From contig NZ_CP014143.1 in assembly GCF_001750105.1 (NCBI RefSeq), positions 682,001 to 746,000 of the forward strand: a stretch of 64,000 nucleotides of DNA. The letters run 5' to 3'. The notes under the pieces are model-generated. The model had not been told where the DNA came from and ran no database searches. It saw only the letters and a program-made list of their open reading frames with translations. This document shows positions 9,901 through 18,074 of the stretch, one piece after another. Position 1 is the stretch's first letter, and every line of letters begins with the position of its first letter. The DNA is from Microbulbifer aggregans (GTDB lineage Bacteria; Pseudomonadota; Gammaproteobacteria; Pseudomonadales; Cellvibrionaceae). The position numbers were made by a program, and so were the translations under genes.

Positions 9901-10974
9901 GATGACATCATTAGCTGAACCTGGAGCGGTGATAGTGTTCAAACCATAGTCGCCCTCATTTCCAGCCGCAACAACCACAATAACCCCCGCTCTCATGGCG
10001 ATGTCAGCAGCTCTGGAAACGCTCGAAGTACTGCCGCTCCATGATGTTCCCAAGCTCAAATTCATTACATCGACTGCATCATCAGTCTGCGGGTCGCCAT
10101 CTGGATCGGTTGCCCGTTCGATCGCCGCGATAATGTCACTCTCGTATCCCCAGCCATCAGCATCAAGCGCTTTATACGCTAGAAGTTTTGCGTCTGGGGC
10201 AACCCCCGTTATAGTGCCGCTGGCTGCAGCAACCCCGGCAACGGCAGTCCCATGGAAGTGGTCATCCATGGGATCGGTATCATTATTTACAAAATCGTAA
10301 CCGCCGATCACTTTGCATGATGGGCCCAAACAGCCACCGAGATCAGGATGCGTATAATCGATACCAGTATCGATGATCGCTATCGTTATGCCGACACCAG
10401 TGACAGCCTGATTTTTTGCGTCCTGCATAGCCCAAACTTCTGGAGCACCAACCTGCTGAACACTGACGTCGCCCAAGGCCTTCACTCTCTGGTCCAGAGT
10501 CACGGAGAGAACATCCGGTGATGAGACTATTTTTTGGAAATCAGCAGCACGGATCTGAGCAGAGACCCCATTTGCAACCCGGGAAAAGCGCCTACTAGAC
10601 GCCGTAATCAGCTTTTTCTGCTTAAGGTCATTGATTATCTGGGTTTGCTTTGCCTCAATACGGCGCCGCGCATCGCTCACAGCGGAAACTTTTGTCTTTC
10701 GGCTGGCCCCCTGCATCCTGTCACCTTCAAATACTGAAAGTGCTGGCTTATCCTTAAAGTGGATAATCACTCGGACTTCTTCATTCGGCTGATAGTCACT
10801 TAGACGCTTTGGAGACTGCTTTGTACCAGAAGCCTCTGTGACGCTCCCAATTGATCCCGGACTCTTGCGCTCTTCGACACCGCCACCCGGCGCAGAATCT
10901 GGCGCAGCGGATACTGGAATCAGCCATAACAGCTTTATCGAAAAAACGGTCATAACAGCCAATTTTCTGATCAT
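6955..10974 (-). CDS. Large secreted subtilisin-family (S8) protease with thrombospondin type 3 repeats
   Basis: 1339 residues. A signal peptide (to about Ala24) precedes an I9-type propeptide (about 65-165). The S8 catalytic domain shows Asp202 (IIDTGIDYTHPDL), His241 (FHGTAVAGV), oxyanion Asn339 (AAGNEG) and Ser416 (GTSVAAPHVAGAA). A long middle region of about 650 residues is beta-rich and unassigned. Near residues 1130-1245 there are about four calcium-binding thrombospondin type 3 repeats (DxDGDGxxDxxD), encoded around 7330-7680. A final beta-sandwich-like domain of about 90 residues ends the protein. It is likely an extracellular, calcium-stabilised protease. It forms an operon with the small lipoprotein downstream. 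Confidence 0.92.
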   Translation of the reverse strand: MIRKLAVMTVFSIKLLWLIPVSAAPDSAPGGGVEERKSPGSIGSVTEASGTKQSPKRLSDYQPNEEVRVIIHFKDKPALSVFEGDRMQGASRKTKVSAVSDARRRIEAKQTQIINDLKQKKLITASSRRFSRVANGVSAQIRAADFQKIVSSPDVLSVTLDQRVKALGDVSVQQVGAPEVWAMQDAKNQAVTGVGITIAIIDTGIDYTHPDLGGCLGPSCKVIGGYDFVNNDTDPMDDHFHGTAVAGVAAASGTITGVAPDAKLLAYKALDADGWGYESDIIAAIERATDPDGDPQTDDAVDVMNLSLGTSWSGSTSSVSRAADIAMRAGVIVVVAAGNEGDYGLNTITAPGSANDVITVGAVDVNGDVPSWSSRGLFAYDADMGVTSVKPEIAAPGVNVETTDLDGTYGFYAGTSVAAPHVAGAAALLRQLYPELSSAEIKALLVNHAAAANGPVEAVGNGQLQVTSAANAAYLVSPPTLYLGYAGQVTGSVKDRSLTLRSLSGEREFSISEQGSFPAGVTIEHAPGNVFVAEGEESVSVQTVTINLDQVAIPAELEQPYSSDLLVSAGGESVSVPIAFHRAEMLKIQEKVTPWVGYYWNYWGKFFDSSHEYNAYIDSYQSEEAALYVPVRDEPVTGLFMEWNHPSDNVFALEGVRAELGPVVVDPETNMYTINRPMDHEGKPLDFKEQMMRVSHVDRPEVVLWPHGVWGTNRPMVNLSGFSDNFRVQYLGLFKEPERSPADQKMYVLKSDTAGVLQHLDFTVSPTPGVELLINLPELTGQEYDLINWVFAYEENGWITGAGTPERHAGPIRITLNGNESDFLSSTIFPSFDVRTPDFYNRAMTSEFSLSSERYRKLRRSDSDQNRVSEILERPHGLIPLGSGVRYWAALLRNENGALYLKPDWNRYPLLAVRDSWGNHFQNDINYIASCVDTGQTYSSGPLSGSNPVLYSSAGCAELAIQYDYPTFLLGEEYRSQVDLTLANLDSMQTPRIKVLELREAGAVVSYAQASAELGFLAESSMPLEVVSAEIGLEDGSWEPLALEASGNYYIANLPDFSTATKANLRISLADSSGNSMVNTINGAFMLGSGSAELMDLDGDGASDAIDVFPTNPTEIRDFDGDGVGDNSDPDDDNDGVEDSEDLFPLDPSESADSDSDGIGNNADPDDDNDGVDDANDDLPFDPDETVDTDGDGIGNNADTDDDGDGVADEEDSKPLDPNYWDTLDASVTATSLSLEQSSATKGDQDVVLQVFQLTTNLQTTLGSITFKASGTGDESVRVERVRWYLNVNRDGSVDSGDLLLGEGNYDMDDGRLVLNITGDPLELSAGEHEFIIAYDLAQ

Positions 10975-11283
10975 AACCCCACAGCCTTCTTATCTTTTTA
11001 TCTAAAAATGAGTGGCACATCCCCAAAACTAATCGAGATTACTACAACTTTGCTTATACCCCTAAAATTAGTTTGTGATTCATCTCGCATCCTATTTCTA
11101 CAAATGATGCTTTAGGCGCCTAAATTTTCCACCATCTTCGCCCCAACCAGGCATGGGCAATAATTGCCATTTTGCCCTCACCCACCGATCAAAAAATTGG
11201 ACCGATGTTGGCTTTGCGTTTCAGTTAAAGCGCACTATGGATTTAGATCAGTGTACTCCCGCAGGTAACTGGGAAGAGGAAAT
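10975..11283. other. Intergenic region upstream of the S8 protease
   Basis: This AT-richer region contains no credible gene. It must carry the promoter of the protease operon, but no clear -35/-10 pair stands out. Two similar segments on the minus strand, TAATTTTAGGGG (11059-11070) and TTAGTTTTGGGG (11021-11032), lie 38 bases apart and could be a paired regulatory site. Confidence 0.3.
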
Positions 11284-11312
11284 CAAAAAAGCCGGCACCC
11301 AAGGGTGCCGGC
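11284..11312 (-). terminator. Terminator of the TonB-dependent receptor gene
   Basis: Read on the minus strand, a perfect 10-bp GCCGGCACCC/GGGTGCCGGC stem with a two-base loop is followed by six T. It sits 30 bases beyond the receptor stop codon. Confidence 0.88.
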
Positions 11313-11342
11313 CAAGCTACGACCATCAACGAGGAGAGATGA

Positions 11343-13979
11343 TTAGAATTTTGCCGAGACTCCGGCAAAGATACGGCGGCCGAATTGGTGAACATCACCC
11401 GGCAATCCCTGCTCACCCCACTCGATGGATTGCTCCTCATCGGTGAGATTCAACAGGTTCATGACGAGCGATACATTGTCCGTCAGCTGGTAGGAGAGGT
11501 TGGCGTCCAACTGTCCGTAGCCATCGCGATACTGATCCAGTTCATTGCGCCTGGTACCGGTGTAGTAGCGCGAGCGATAGTTGTAGGCCAGACGCGCGGA
11601 TACGCCATAGTCCTCATAGTACGCAGTGAGGTTATAGGTATCCTTGGAGTTGGCCGGCAATTGCTTTTCGATACCAGCTGCCCGCTCTTCCTCCGTCTCC
11701 AGCATATCGGCATCGGAGTATGTGTAGTTCGCCAGCACACCAAAACCGTTGCCAAAGTCATGCTGTAAGTTCAGCTCTATACCCTGATTGACCCCGCCGA
11801 TGCCATTAACAGGGATGGTGATGCGGTAATATCCCGGCCCATCCTCGCCGATGAGGTCCTCCCCAACGTCGGCAGTATCGATGTAAGTGTCGATATCCTT
11901 GTAGAAGTAGGCAACGGATACGATCGAAGACTCGGTGAAGTAGTATTCAGTCGAGAGGTCATACTGGGTGGCGCGATAGGGCTCAAGATCTGGGTTACCA
12001 CCACTGCCGAAACCATCATACCCTGGCACCCAGATACTGTTGGCAAAGCCTCGGGTCATCTTCAAGTTGTCGTAATCCGGACGTGACAGGACCTTGGCTG
12101 CAGCGAAGCGCATCACCACATCATCGCTGATGTCGTAAGCCAGGTTCATGCTTGGCAACACATTATCGTAATCGTTATCGATCTCTGCTGGTGTCATGGT
12201 CCAGGTATCGGGATTCCAGGAAACCGGCTTGAAGAGCTGGAAGCCAATACTGGTACCGGTGGTCTTGGCATAGCGCAGGCCGACATTACCGTGAAGATTT
12301 TCGTAGTCGAAATTGCCCTGAACATAGGCGCTCGTAACCTGCTCCTGGAGTTCGAAGCTGTAATCCGGACGATAGTTTGAGCGATAAGTAGGAGTAGCCT
12401 CGGTCCAGTCCTTCCAGTTTGCATAGTTGAATTCAAACAGCCCCTGCTGCGAGTCGCTGGACCCCTTGAAGTCACCGGCTACGGCACCATTCGCATAGTT
12501 ATCAAGTGTGGTGATCCAGGGGTCGAGGAATACAATCCAGACGTCTTTGTGGAGGTTGGAGTCCTTGTTGTGATCACGATACTTAGCGCCAATGTCGACG
12601 GAGGTGAACCACTGGTTGTCCAGCTCCAGGTTCAGGTCAACCTGTGCATAGTTCTCTTTCTCGGAGTTATCGAAGATATTCCGATGGGTGTACATCGTAG
12701 CGTAGTCGGATGGAGCAACTGCACTGTTGAAGGCATAGGTAGGCTCACCGCGCAGATCGAATGAGGCATCGGTACTGGCCTCGAATTCAATCTGGTCGTC
12801 GAGGATATCACCTTTAGCAGCTGTAGTTCCCAACTGTGCCATCAGCGTATAGCCGACACCCTCGTATTCGAGTTTCAGATTATGCGCCCGGGTCTCGTAA
12901 CCACCGGTATTGTTATTGGTGCTGTACCAGGATTCCTCCAGTTCACGTCCACTGTTGGCGTCCGCGGAAAGAGAGCCAGCCACAAGTACGCCATCAACCA
13001 TCACCGGGTTTTCAACACCGGCACCAGCTGATGCGCCTAAGGTACGGACGCCGTTGGTGATCGACTGGTTCATCCGATCCACCTGCGAGAACAGGTTGGT
13101 GAACTCGATATTCAGGCTATCACTGGCCTGCCACTCGAAGTTGGCGGTAGTCGTCGACAGGTCCTTTTCAGAGCGGTAGCGGGTCGATCGAATATTATTC
13201 GGCAAGTAATACTGCAGGTTCCCATCTGCATCATTAACTGGCTGGTAACCCTGATAGCCGAGGCCATTTGTATCCCGCTGGATACGGTTATCCTTGCGCA
13301 CATAGCCCAGATTGAAACCAAAATCCCCAGCTTCATTTTTCCAGTTATAGAAGCCGGAGAGCGACGGGCTATTTTCGCCGCTCGCTTCCTGGTACATATT
13401 CTTCACTGAGAAGGCGATGTGGTTGGATTCAGTTTCAAGTGGGGAGCGCGTCTTGACGATCACTGTGCCGCCAACGGAGCCCTCTTCAATCTTTGCCTGA
13501 GCGGACTTGTGTACCTCGAGCGTGTCAATCAGCTCTGAGGGCAGCAGCGAGTAATTGAAACTGCGGCTGGGAGGGTTGAGCACGCTCGCCGAAGCTTCGG
13601 CCGTCGCCACATGCTGACCGTTGAATAAGGTCATATTGAGGTGCGGTGCTGTGCCGCGGATGCTGACACGGTCAGCCTCGCCTTCAGACTTCTCTACCGA
13701 TACACCCGCCACCCGCTGCAGTGCGTCCGCAACGGTCTGGTCAGGGAACTTGCCCACGTCCTCGGCGGAAATGGCGTCCACCATGGCATCCGCGTTGCGC
13801 TTGATATCGAGGCTTTTCTTTACCGAGCCCCGGTAACCAGTAACTTCGACTTCCTCGATTGCCTCGCCGGAAGGCGCAGTGGAGGCATTAGTTTGCGCAA
13901 ACGCCGGCAGGGCGGCCAGCGTACCGATGGTTAACAGGGAATAATTTGCGAGACGAATCGCACGTTGCAGTTTGTTCAT
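11343..13979 (-). CDS. TonB-dependent outer-membrane receptor
   Basis: 878 residues. A signal peptide (to about ALPAFA-Q) is followed by a TonB-box-like EEVEVTGYRGS segment near residue 42 and a plug domain (about 55-180) with the DALQRVAGVSVEK and VSIRGT motifs. The long barrel ends in the Tyr/Phe-rich last strand GRRIFAGVSAKF with a terminal Phe, as expected for BamA recognition. The plug type (sequence around ISAEDVGKFPDQTVADAL) is common in marine and polysaccharide- or peptide-using Proteobacteria, where such receptors import oligosaccharides or other large ligands. The substrate cannot be assigned, since no sugar enzyme is adjacent. It has its own promoter and terminator. Confidence 0.93.
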   Translation of the reverse strand: MNKLQRAIRLANYSLLTIGTLAALPAFAQTNASTAPSGEAIEEVEVTGYRGSVKKSLDIKRNADAMVDAISAEDVGKFPDQTVADALQRVAGVSVEKSEGEADRVSIRGTAPHLNMTLFNGQHVATAEASASVLNPPSRSFNYSLLPSELIDTLEVHKSAQAKIEEGSVGGTVIVKTRSPLETESNHIAFSVKNMYQEASGENSPSLSGFYNWKNEAGDFGFNLGYVRKDNRIQRDTNGLGYQGYQPVNDADGNLQYYLPNNIRSTRYRSEKDLSTTTANFEWQASDSLNIEFTNLFSQVDRMNQSITNGVRTLGASAGAGVENPVMVDGVLVAGSLSADANSGRELEESWYSTNNNTGGYETRAHNLKLEYEGVGYTLMAQLGTTAAKGDILDDQIEFEASTDASFDLRGEPTYAFNSAVAPSDYATMYTHRNIFDNSEKENYAQVDLNLELDNQWFTSVDIGAKYRDHNKDSNLHKDVWIVFLDPWITTLDNYANGAVAGDFKGSSDSQQGLFEFNYANWKDWTEATPTYRSNYRPDYSFELQEQVTSAYVQGNFDYENLHGNVGLRYAKTTGTSIGFQLFKPVSWNPDTWTMTPAEIDNDYDNVLPSMNLAYDISDDVVMRFAAAKVLSRPDYDNLKMTRGFANSIWVPGYDGFGSGGNPDLEPYRATQYDLSTEYYFTESSIVSVAYFYKDIDTYIDTADVGEDLIGEDGPGYYRITIPVNGIGGVNQGIELNLQHDFGNGFGVLANYTYSDADMLETEEERAAGIEKQLPANSKDTYNLTAYYEDYGVSARLAYNYRSRYYTGTRRNELDQYRDGYGQLDANLSYQLTDNVSLVMNLLNLTDEEQSIEWGEQGLPGDVHQFGRRIFAGVSAKF

Positions 13980-14042
13980 GGACTACTCCGCTTTTTATGT
14001 AGTTTTGCGAGGGCAGCCGAACTAATCCGCCCGGAGCAAAAT

Positions 14043-14071
14043 AAACTATTCCTCAATATTCGCGCAGTCAA
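14043..14071 (-). promoter_or_regulatory. Candidate sigma-70 promoter of the TonB-dependent receptor gene
   Basis: On the minus strand a TTGACT -35 hexamer (14066-14071) is separated by exactly 17 bases from TAGTTT (14043-14048). It would give a 5' leader of about 55 bases before the ATG at 13979. The -35 is a 5/6 match and the -10 is weak. Confidence 0.4.
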
Positions 14072-14213
14072 GAATTATTCATTCTATGGCGCCAAAGGAG
14101 AATAATTTGTCGTGCTTTTCATCAAATTGGCAGTTTTAGCAGGGGGCGCCGGGTCGTCATGGAAAGGAATGATTACCATCCAGAGCATCCACCGCATCGC
14201 CCGCAGGACTGAG

Positions 14214-14467
14214 CCGGCAGGTCGGTACAGATTCCTCCCTGCACCAACCTTCGAATAAGTGCCCTCAACACTCTTGAGCCCCGGAGACCAGAGAGAATCT
14301 GTACGACCGGCGGGAGCGACAAAGGCCCAGGTTGGCCAATGGCTACCGCGGCTTGAAGTGAGGTTCGATCATCGGCTCTTTGGACTGCCCTGCCTGACAG
14401 CCTCTGGCATCGCCCTTCGCTAGCGGAAGGGCGGACAACGCAGGTGGGGCCTTCTAGCCACACCTGC
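14214..14467. repeat. Cluster of inverted repeats in a non-coding block
   Basis: Three nested or adjacent inverted repeats occur here. A 14-15 bp pair with one bulge is built on GGTCGGTACAGATTC (14220-14234) and GAATCTGTACGACC (14294-14308). A perfect 8-bp hairpin CGCCCTTC/GAAGGGCG lies at 14411-14433. A 7-bp GCAGGTG/CACCTGC hairpin lies at 14440-14467. None has a T tract. The block from 14080 to 14491 has no convincing gene. It may be the non-coding remnant of a mobile element or a structured RNA; I cannot decide. Confidence 0.4.
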
Positions 14468-14491
14468 AGCCAGCATAAAGGCATTGGACTC

Positions 14492-16033
14492 TTATTCAGG
14501 GCAGGCGCTGAAGCGCAAGCGGAACGCATCCGCAACCACGGTGCCATCTGTTCCATTGTTCGAGAGTGCTACTTCGAGATCTTGCCCTGCCAAGAGTGAG
14601 ATTTGACCCAGACTATTCCAGCTACTTCCCGCAGCACTCTGGTCAATCACGAACGACTGCGCACCGCCTGAAACAATGACAGTCACCGGTGTCTGGGTAG
14701 CCTGGTCGCGAGACGCGGGATGGTATTCCATCAGCTCCCAGACGCCGGCTCCCGGGGCAGAAAACTGATAGCTGGCTACCAGCTCACCTTTCTGGGCATT
14801 GCCGTCCGTCAAGTAGTCGGCACCATAGTGCTTCTTGCCCCTTGAATCCGTCTGCCAGCTACCGCTCACGTTCATAGCAGTATCAGCATTATCGATGATG
14901 ATGTCGTCGGCCTCTGGAATGGTACAAGCACCGCTGCCATTGCTGGCATACCAGGAGGTCACGTAATTGAAAATCTCATCAATCAACGTGTACCAGCTCG
15001 ACGAACTTCTGGCATAGCCATTACTGAGAATGCCGATCGCAACATCCTGATCCGGAACGTACATCAGGATACTGCTGTAACCCGAAAGCGTGCCCGTATG
15101 GCCAAAGTGTAGATAGCCATACGTCGCTTCAGACCAGATCCGAGTGGTGAGGCCATAGCTACTATTCCTGAGGGAAGGGGCAGTCATCATTTCGGTCAGT
15201 TCTGATGGTAGGAAATTGGCACCGTAAACGGAGCGACCGAATGCGGCCAACTGCTCTGCCGGAGCGACCATCGCCCCTGCCGCGCCGATCCCGCTCTTGT
15301 GGAATTCATAGGCACGATCATTCTCGGCAAGTCCGACTATCTTCTGTTGGGGGTTACTCCAGTCATCCAGAAACAGACCCGGCAGCTGCAGGGGAACCGA
15401 TACCATCTGGTCGACCGCGGCCGAGAGAGACAATCCGGTCTTTGCTTCGATCAGCATACCCAGAATATAAGTCCCGGTATTCGAATAGTTGTAAGCAGTG
15501 CCTGGTGCAGCCAGCGCACCGCCGTCGATCGCATATTGCACGATCTCTGAGGAATCCCAGATCCGGTAGGGGTCGTCCAGAGCCAGGCTCCAGAAGTTAT
15601 TGCTGCCATTGATGTGGTCGTAGACACCCGCGGAGTGATTCAGGAGCTGGCGAATGGTCATGACATCGCCGTAGGGGAGCCCAGGAATAAATAGATGATC
15701 GATCAATCTGTCATCGATATTGAGATAACCCTGCTCCTGTAGCTTAAGCACCATTGCGCCAGTAAATACTTTGCTGATACTCGCAATGCGAAACTGATCA
15801 GCAGCAGATACCGGACTGCCTGTCAGGGTGTTACCTACCCCTGCCCCGGCAAAGACTGTTCCCTGGTCGGGAGTTGCCACGCCAACTGCCACACCGGGCA
15901 CCCCCTTCAATCGGGAAAATTCTCTCTCCAGTGTGCTCTGTAGCCCACTTTGAAATTCATTGGCACTCGTAACGCCAGCGGTAAAAACAAAAGCAATAAC
16001 GGTGAATAGCCTGAGGGAAAATAATGTTCTCAT
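14492..16033 (-). CDS. Serine hydrolase, beta-lactamase class C/DD-peptidase fold, with golvesin-like C-terminal domain
   Basis: 513 residues with a signal peptide cleaved near residue 24. The penicillin-binding fold motifs are all present: Ser85-Ile-Ser-Lys88 (SxxK), Tyr183-Ser-Asn185 (YxN) and His312-Thr-Gly314 (KTG equivalent). This fits the class C beta-lactamase/esterase/peptidase family (PF00144). After about residue 375 a separate beta domain of roughly 125 residues ends in VVADAFRLRFS, the hallmark of golvesin C-terminal-like domains found on secreted enzymes. It is therefore likely an exported esterase or peptidase rather than a true beta-lactamase. It is divergent from the second serine hydrolase at 16.7 kb. 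Confidence 0.85.
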   Translation of the reverse strand: MRTLFSLRLFTVIAFVFTAGVTSANEFQSGLQSTLEREFSRLKGVPGVAVGVATPDQGTVFAGAGVGNTLTGSPVSAADQFRIASISKVFTGAMVLKLQEQGYLNIDDRLIDHLFIPGLPYGDVMTIRQLLNHSAGVYDHINGSNNFWSLALDDPYRIWDSSEIVQYAIDGGALAAPGTAYNYSNTGTYILGMLIEAKTGLSLSAAVDQMVSVPLQLPGLFLDDWSNPQQKIVGLAENDRAYEFHKSGIGAAGAMVAPAEQLAAFGRSVYGANFLPSELTEMMTAPSLRNSSYGLTTRIWSEATYGYLHFGHTGTLSGYSSILMYVPDQDVAIGILSNGYARSSSSWYTLIDEIFNYVTSWYASNGSGACTIPEADDIIIDNADTAMNVSGSWQTDSRGKKHYGADYLTDGNAQKGELVASYQFSAPGAGVWELMEYHPASRDQATQTPVTVIVSGGAQSFVIDQSAAGSSWNSLGQISLLAGQDLEVALSNNGTDGTVVADAFRLRFSACPE

Positions 16034-16657
16034 GATGACTGCACTCTCATTGGTTATCGTTGGTTGCTATAACGAGTAGTGCAAAGACAGTCTGGCAGCG
16101 CGCTCAAACCCCATAAAGGCTTACCCGGGAAGCATACTGGCGCGTTGCCACTTTGCGATGGACCAGTGGGGAATTTGAACGGACATGCTGAAGCGAGCCG
16201 GCAAAATAACTCAGCAATCCGGGAATGACACTGGCTCAGGCAGGGTACCCGGTTGTCACCAAAAGACAGTGATGGGAACTATCGGGTGCAGCGATGGGCA
16301 GTCAGGAACAACACATGAACGGCAATCTCTATCTAGGAAAAAGTGCCGCTTCAACAGCGGATGGAGCACCGAGACAGACAGATGAATAAGTAACTCCAGC
16401 TCTTGCTGAGAGCTACGCCCATATAGTGATGCAGAGGCTGCGAATAATACCTTTTACAGGAGAAATGAAACCAGCATGTGGTTTGGTGGGCGATATCTTG
16501 CCACGACAATATTTACAGCTGTCGCGACGTAGCCGGATGCGGCCTGTTCCTGGCAAGCGGCCAACTTGGGTATTGGGTGTTGCCCTCACGGTATGCGGTT
16601 TGTTTTGCCCATGGTGGCTCGATATGATCAGCCGACAACTCAAAAAAGGTGCAGACT
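16034..16657. other. Long intergenic region between two divergent serine hydrolases
   Basis: About 620 bases without a credible gene. Short open frames on both strands (for example 16185-16385 and 16426-16767, plus strand) have no ribosome site, no family resemblance and atypical composition. It presumably holds the two divergent promoters. I see no terminator, tRNA or clear repeat. Confidence 0.35.
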
Positions 16658-17938
16658 GTGAATATACGCCGTTTTCTACTGCTGCTACTCTGTTCTGGGG
16701 GGCCAATGGCGGCCACGGCCGATTGTGTCTCACCAGCGCCCCAAGACAGATGCAAATCAATCATTGAGTGGTTGGCCGGTGCCGGCAACCAATACCCGAC
16801 CCTGACCGCCGTCATGGCCAACCCGGAGCCCTACCGAGTCCAGATTCTCTATACCCAGGTCGACCGAGACCAGGACAACCAGCCCGTACTCCGTGAGTAC
16901 CACTACGGACTGGATCCAAACCGTTACTTCTACCCCGCGAGCACGGTAAAACTGCCCATCTCGCTACTAGCGCTAGAGTGGCTGGCGGAGCAGAAGATTG
17001 ACGGCTTGACCTCCGGGACTGCCATGCTGACTGATGCGGCCACGCCGTTCCAGACTGCGGCACACCAGGACACTTCCGCTGAGAGTGGAATCCCAAGCAT
17101 CGCGCATTACATAAAGAAAATTCTTTTGGTCAGTGATAACGATGCCAGCAACCGCCTGTATGAATTGCTCGGCCAGGACTACATCCATCAGAAGCTGGCG
17201 GAGAAAGGGCTGACGCATACGCTGATCAATCACCGACTCAGCACGCGGATGTCAGAGAAAGAAAATCGCCACTACAACCCGATTCGCTTTGTCGATGCCG
17301 GGGGGGATATCCTACTGTCATTACCGGCACGACACAGTGAAAACCAATATATCAATACCGCGCGCCCCAAGTTAGGGAAGGCCTATATCTCCGCAGGTGA
17401 ACGCATCGAATCACCGATGGATTTTACAACCAAGAACCGCCTGACTCTCACGGATCTCAATGGCGTCATCAAACGGCTGATCTTTCCACAGCTGTTTCCT
17501 CCACAACAGCGATTCAATCTGCGCCCGGAAGATCGCGCGCTGGTTTTACGCTATATGTCGATTCTGCCGCCAGAAAGTATCAGCCCGCGATACGCCCCGA
17601 AAGAGTATCCAGACAATTATTCAAAGTTTCTGATGTTTGGGGGAGAACCCCGAGAAGTTCCCGGGCATATCAGGCTTTTCAACAAAACCGGTTGGGCCTA
17701 TGGGCATGTCATCGATGCCGCTTATATCGTCGACCTTGAGAACGAGGTGGAGTTTTTCCTCTCGGCAGTGATCTATGCCAATGAGAACGACACCCTGAAT
17801 GATGACGAATACCAGATTGACGAGATCGCTAAACCCTTTTTACGCGAGCTGGGCAGCTTCATCTATCAACACGAACTGAAACGCAAGCGCCCGGCAGAGC
17901 CCGATTTCACTGCAATCCGGCAGGCTACCGGATCGTAG
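16658..17938 (+). CDS. Exported class A beta-lactamase-like serine hydrolase
   Basis: About 426 residues. I prefer the GTG at 16658 to the in-frame GTG at 16649 because AAGGTG lies six bases before it. A signal peptide (to about ATA-DC) is followed by Ser95-Thr-Val-Lys98 (SxxK), Ser159-Asp-Asn161 (SDN) and Lys-Thr-Gly near residue 343. These are the class A motifs in the right order. The Glu166-x-x-Leu-Asn deacylation motif of real class A beta-lactamases is not evident, and the protein is over 100 residues longer than those enzymes. It is more likely a cell-wall or ester hydrolase of that fold. It has its own terminator. Confidence 0.82.
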   Translation: MNIRRFLLLLLCSGGPMAATADCVSPAPQDRCKSIIEWLAGAGNQYPTLTAVMANPEPYRVQILYTQVDRDQDNQPVLREYHYGLDPNRYFYPASTVKLPISLLALEWLAEQKIDGLTSGTAMLTDAATPFQTAAHQDTSAESGIPSIAHYIKKILLVSDNDASNRLYELLGQDYIHQKLAEKGLTHTLINHRLSTRMSEKENRHYNPIRFVDAGGDILLSLPARHSENQYINTARPKLGKAYISAGERIESPMDFTTKNRLTLTDLNGVIKRLIFPQLFPPQQRFNLRPEDRALVLRYMSILPPESISPRYAPKEYPDNYSKFLMFGGEPREVPGHIRLFNKTGWAYGHVIDAAYIVDLENEVEFFLSAVIYANENDTLNDDEYQIDEIAKPFLRELGSFIYQHELKRKRPAEPDFTAIRQATGS

Positions 17939-17961
17939 CGTCACCGTTCTCGATCAACAGC

Positions 17962-17992
17962 AAAAAAAACCGGCCACAGCGCCGGTTTTTTT
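17962..17992. terminator. Terminator between convergent genes
   Basis: AAAACCGGC and GCCGGTTTT flank a six-base loop, with an A tract before and a T tract after, so it can work in both directions. It serves the serine hydrolase gene (plus) and possibly the DsrE gene (minus). Confidence 0.85.
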
Positions 17993-18074
17993 AGTCCTGC
18001 CTCCTGGAAACTCGCAGGTGCTCTAGCGCGAGGGCTCCAGGACCGGGACACCAACAAAATGAGCAGAGCAAAGA

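Noticed and set aside
14440..14467. Integron attC-like site
   Set aside because: The hairpin lacks matching R' and R'' core sites, and no cassette or integrase is present.
14173..14556. Possible 127-residue gene in the inverted-repeat block
   Set aside because: It overlaps the 3' end of the serine hydrolase gene and has no ribosome site or recognisable domain; the repeats explain the region better.
16185..16767. Short frames in the 16.0-16.65 kb intergenic region
   Set aside because: They overlap each other on both strands, lack start signals, and extend into the signal peptide of the hydrolase gene.
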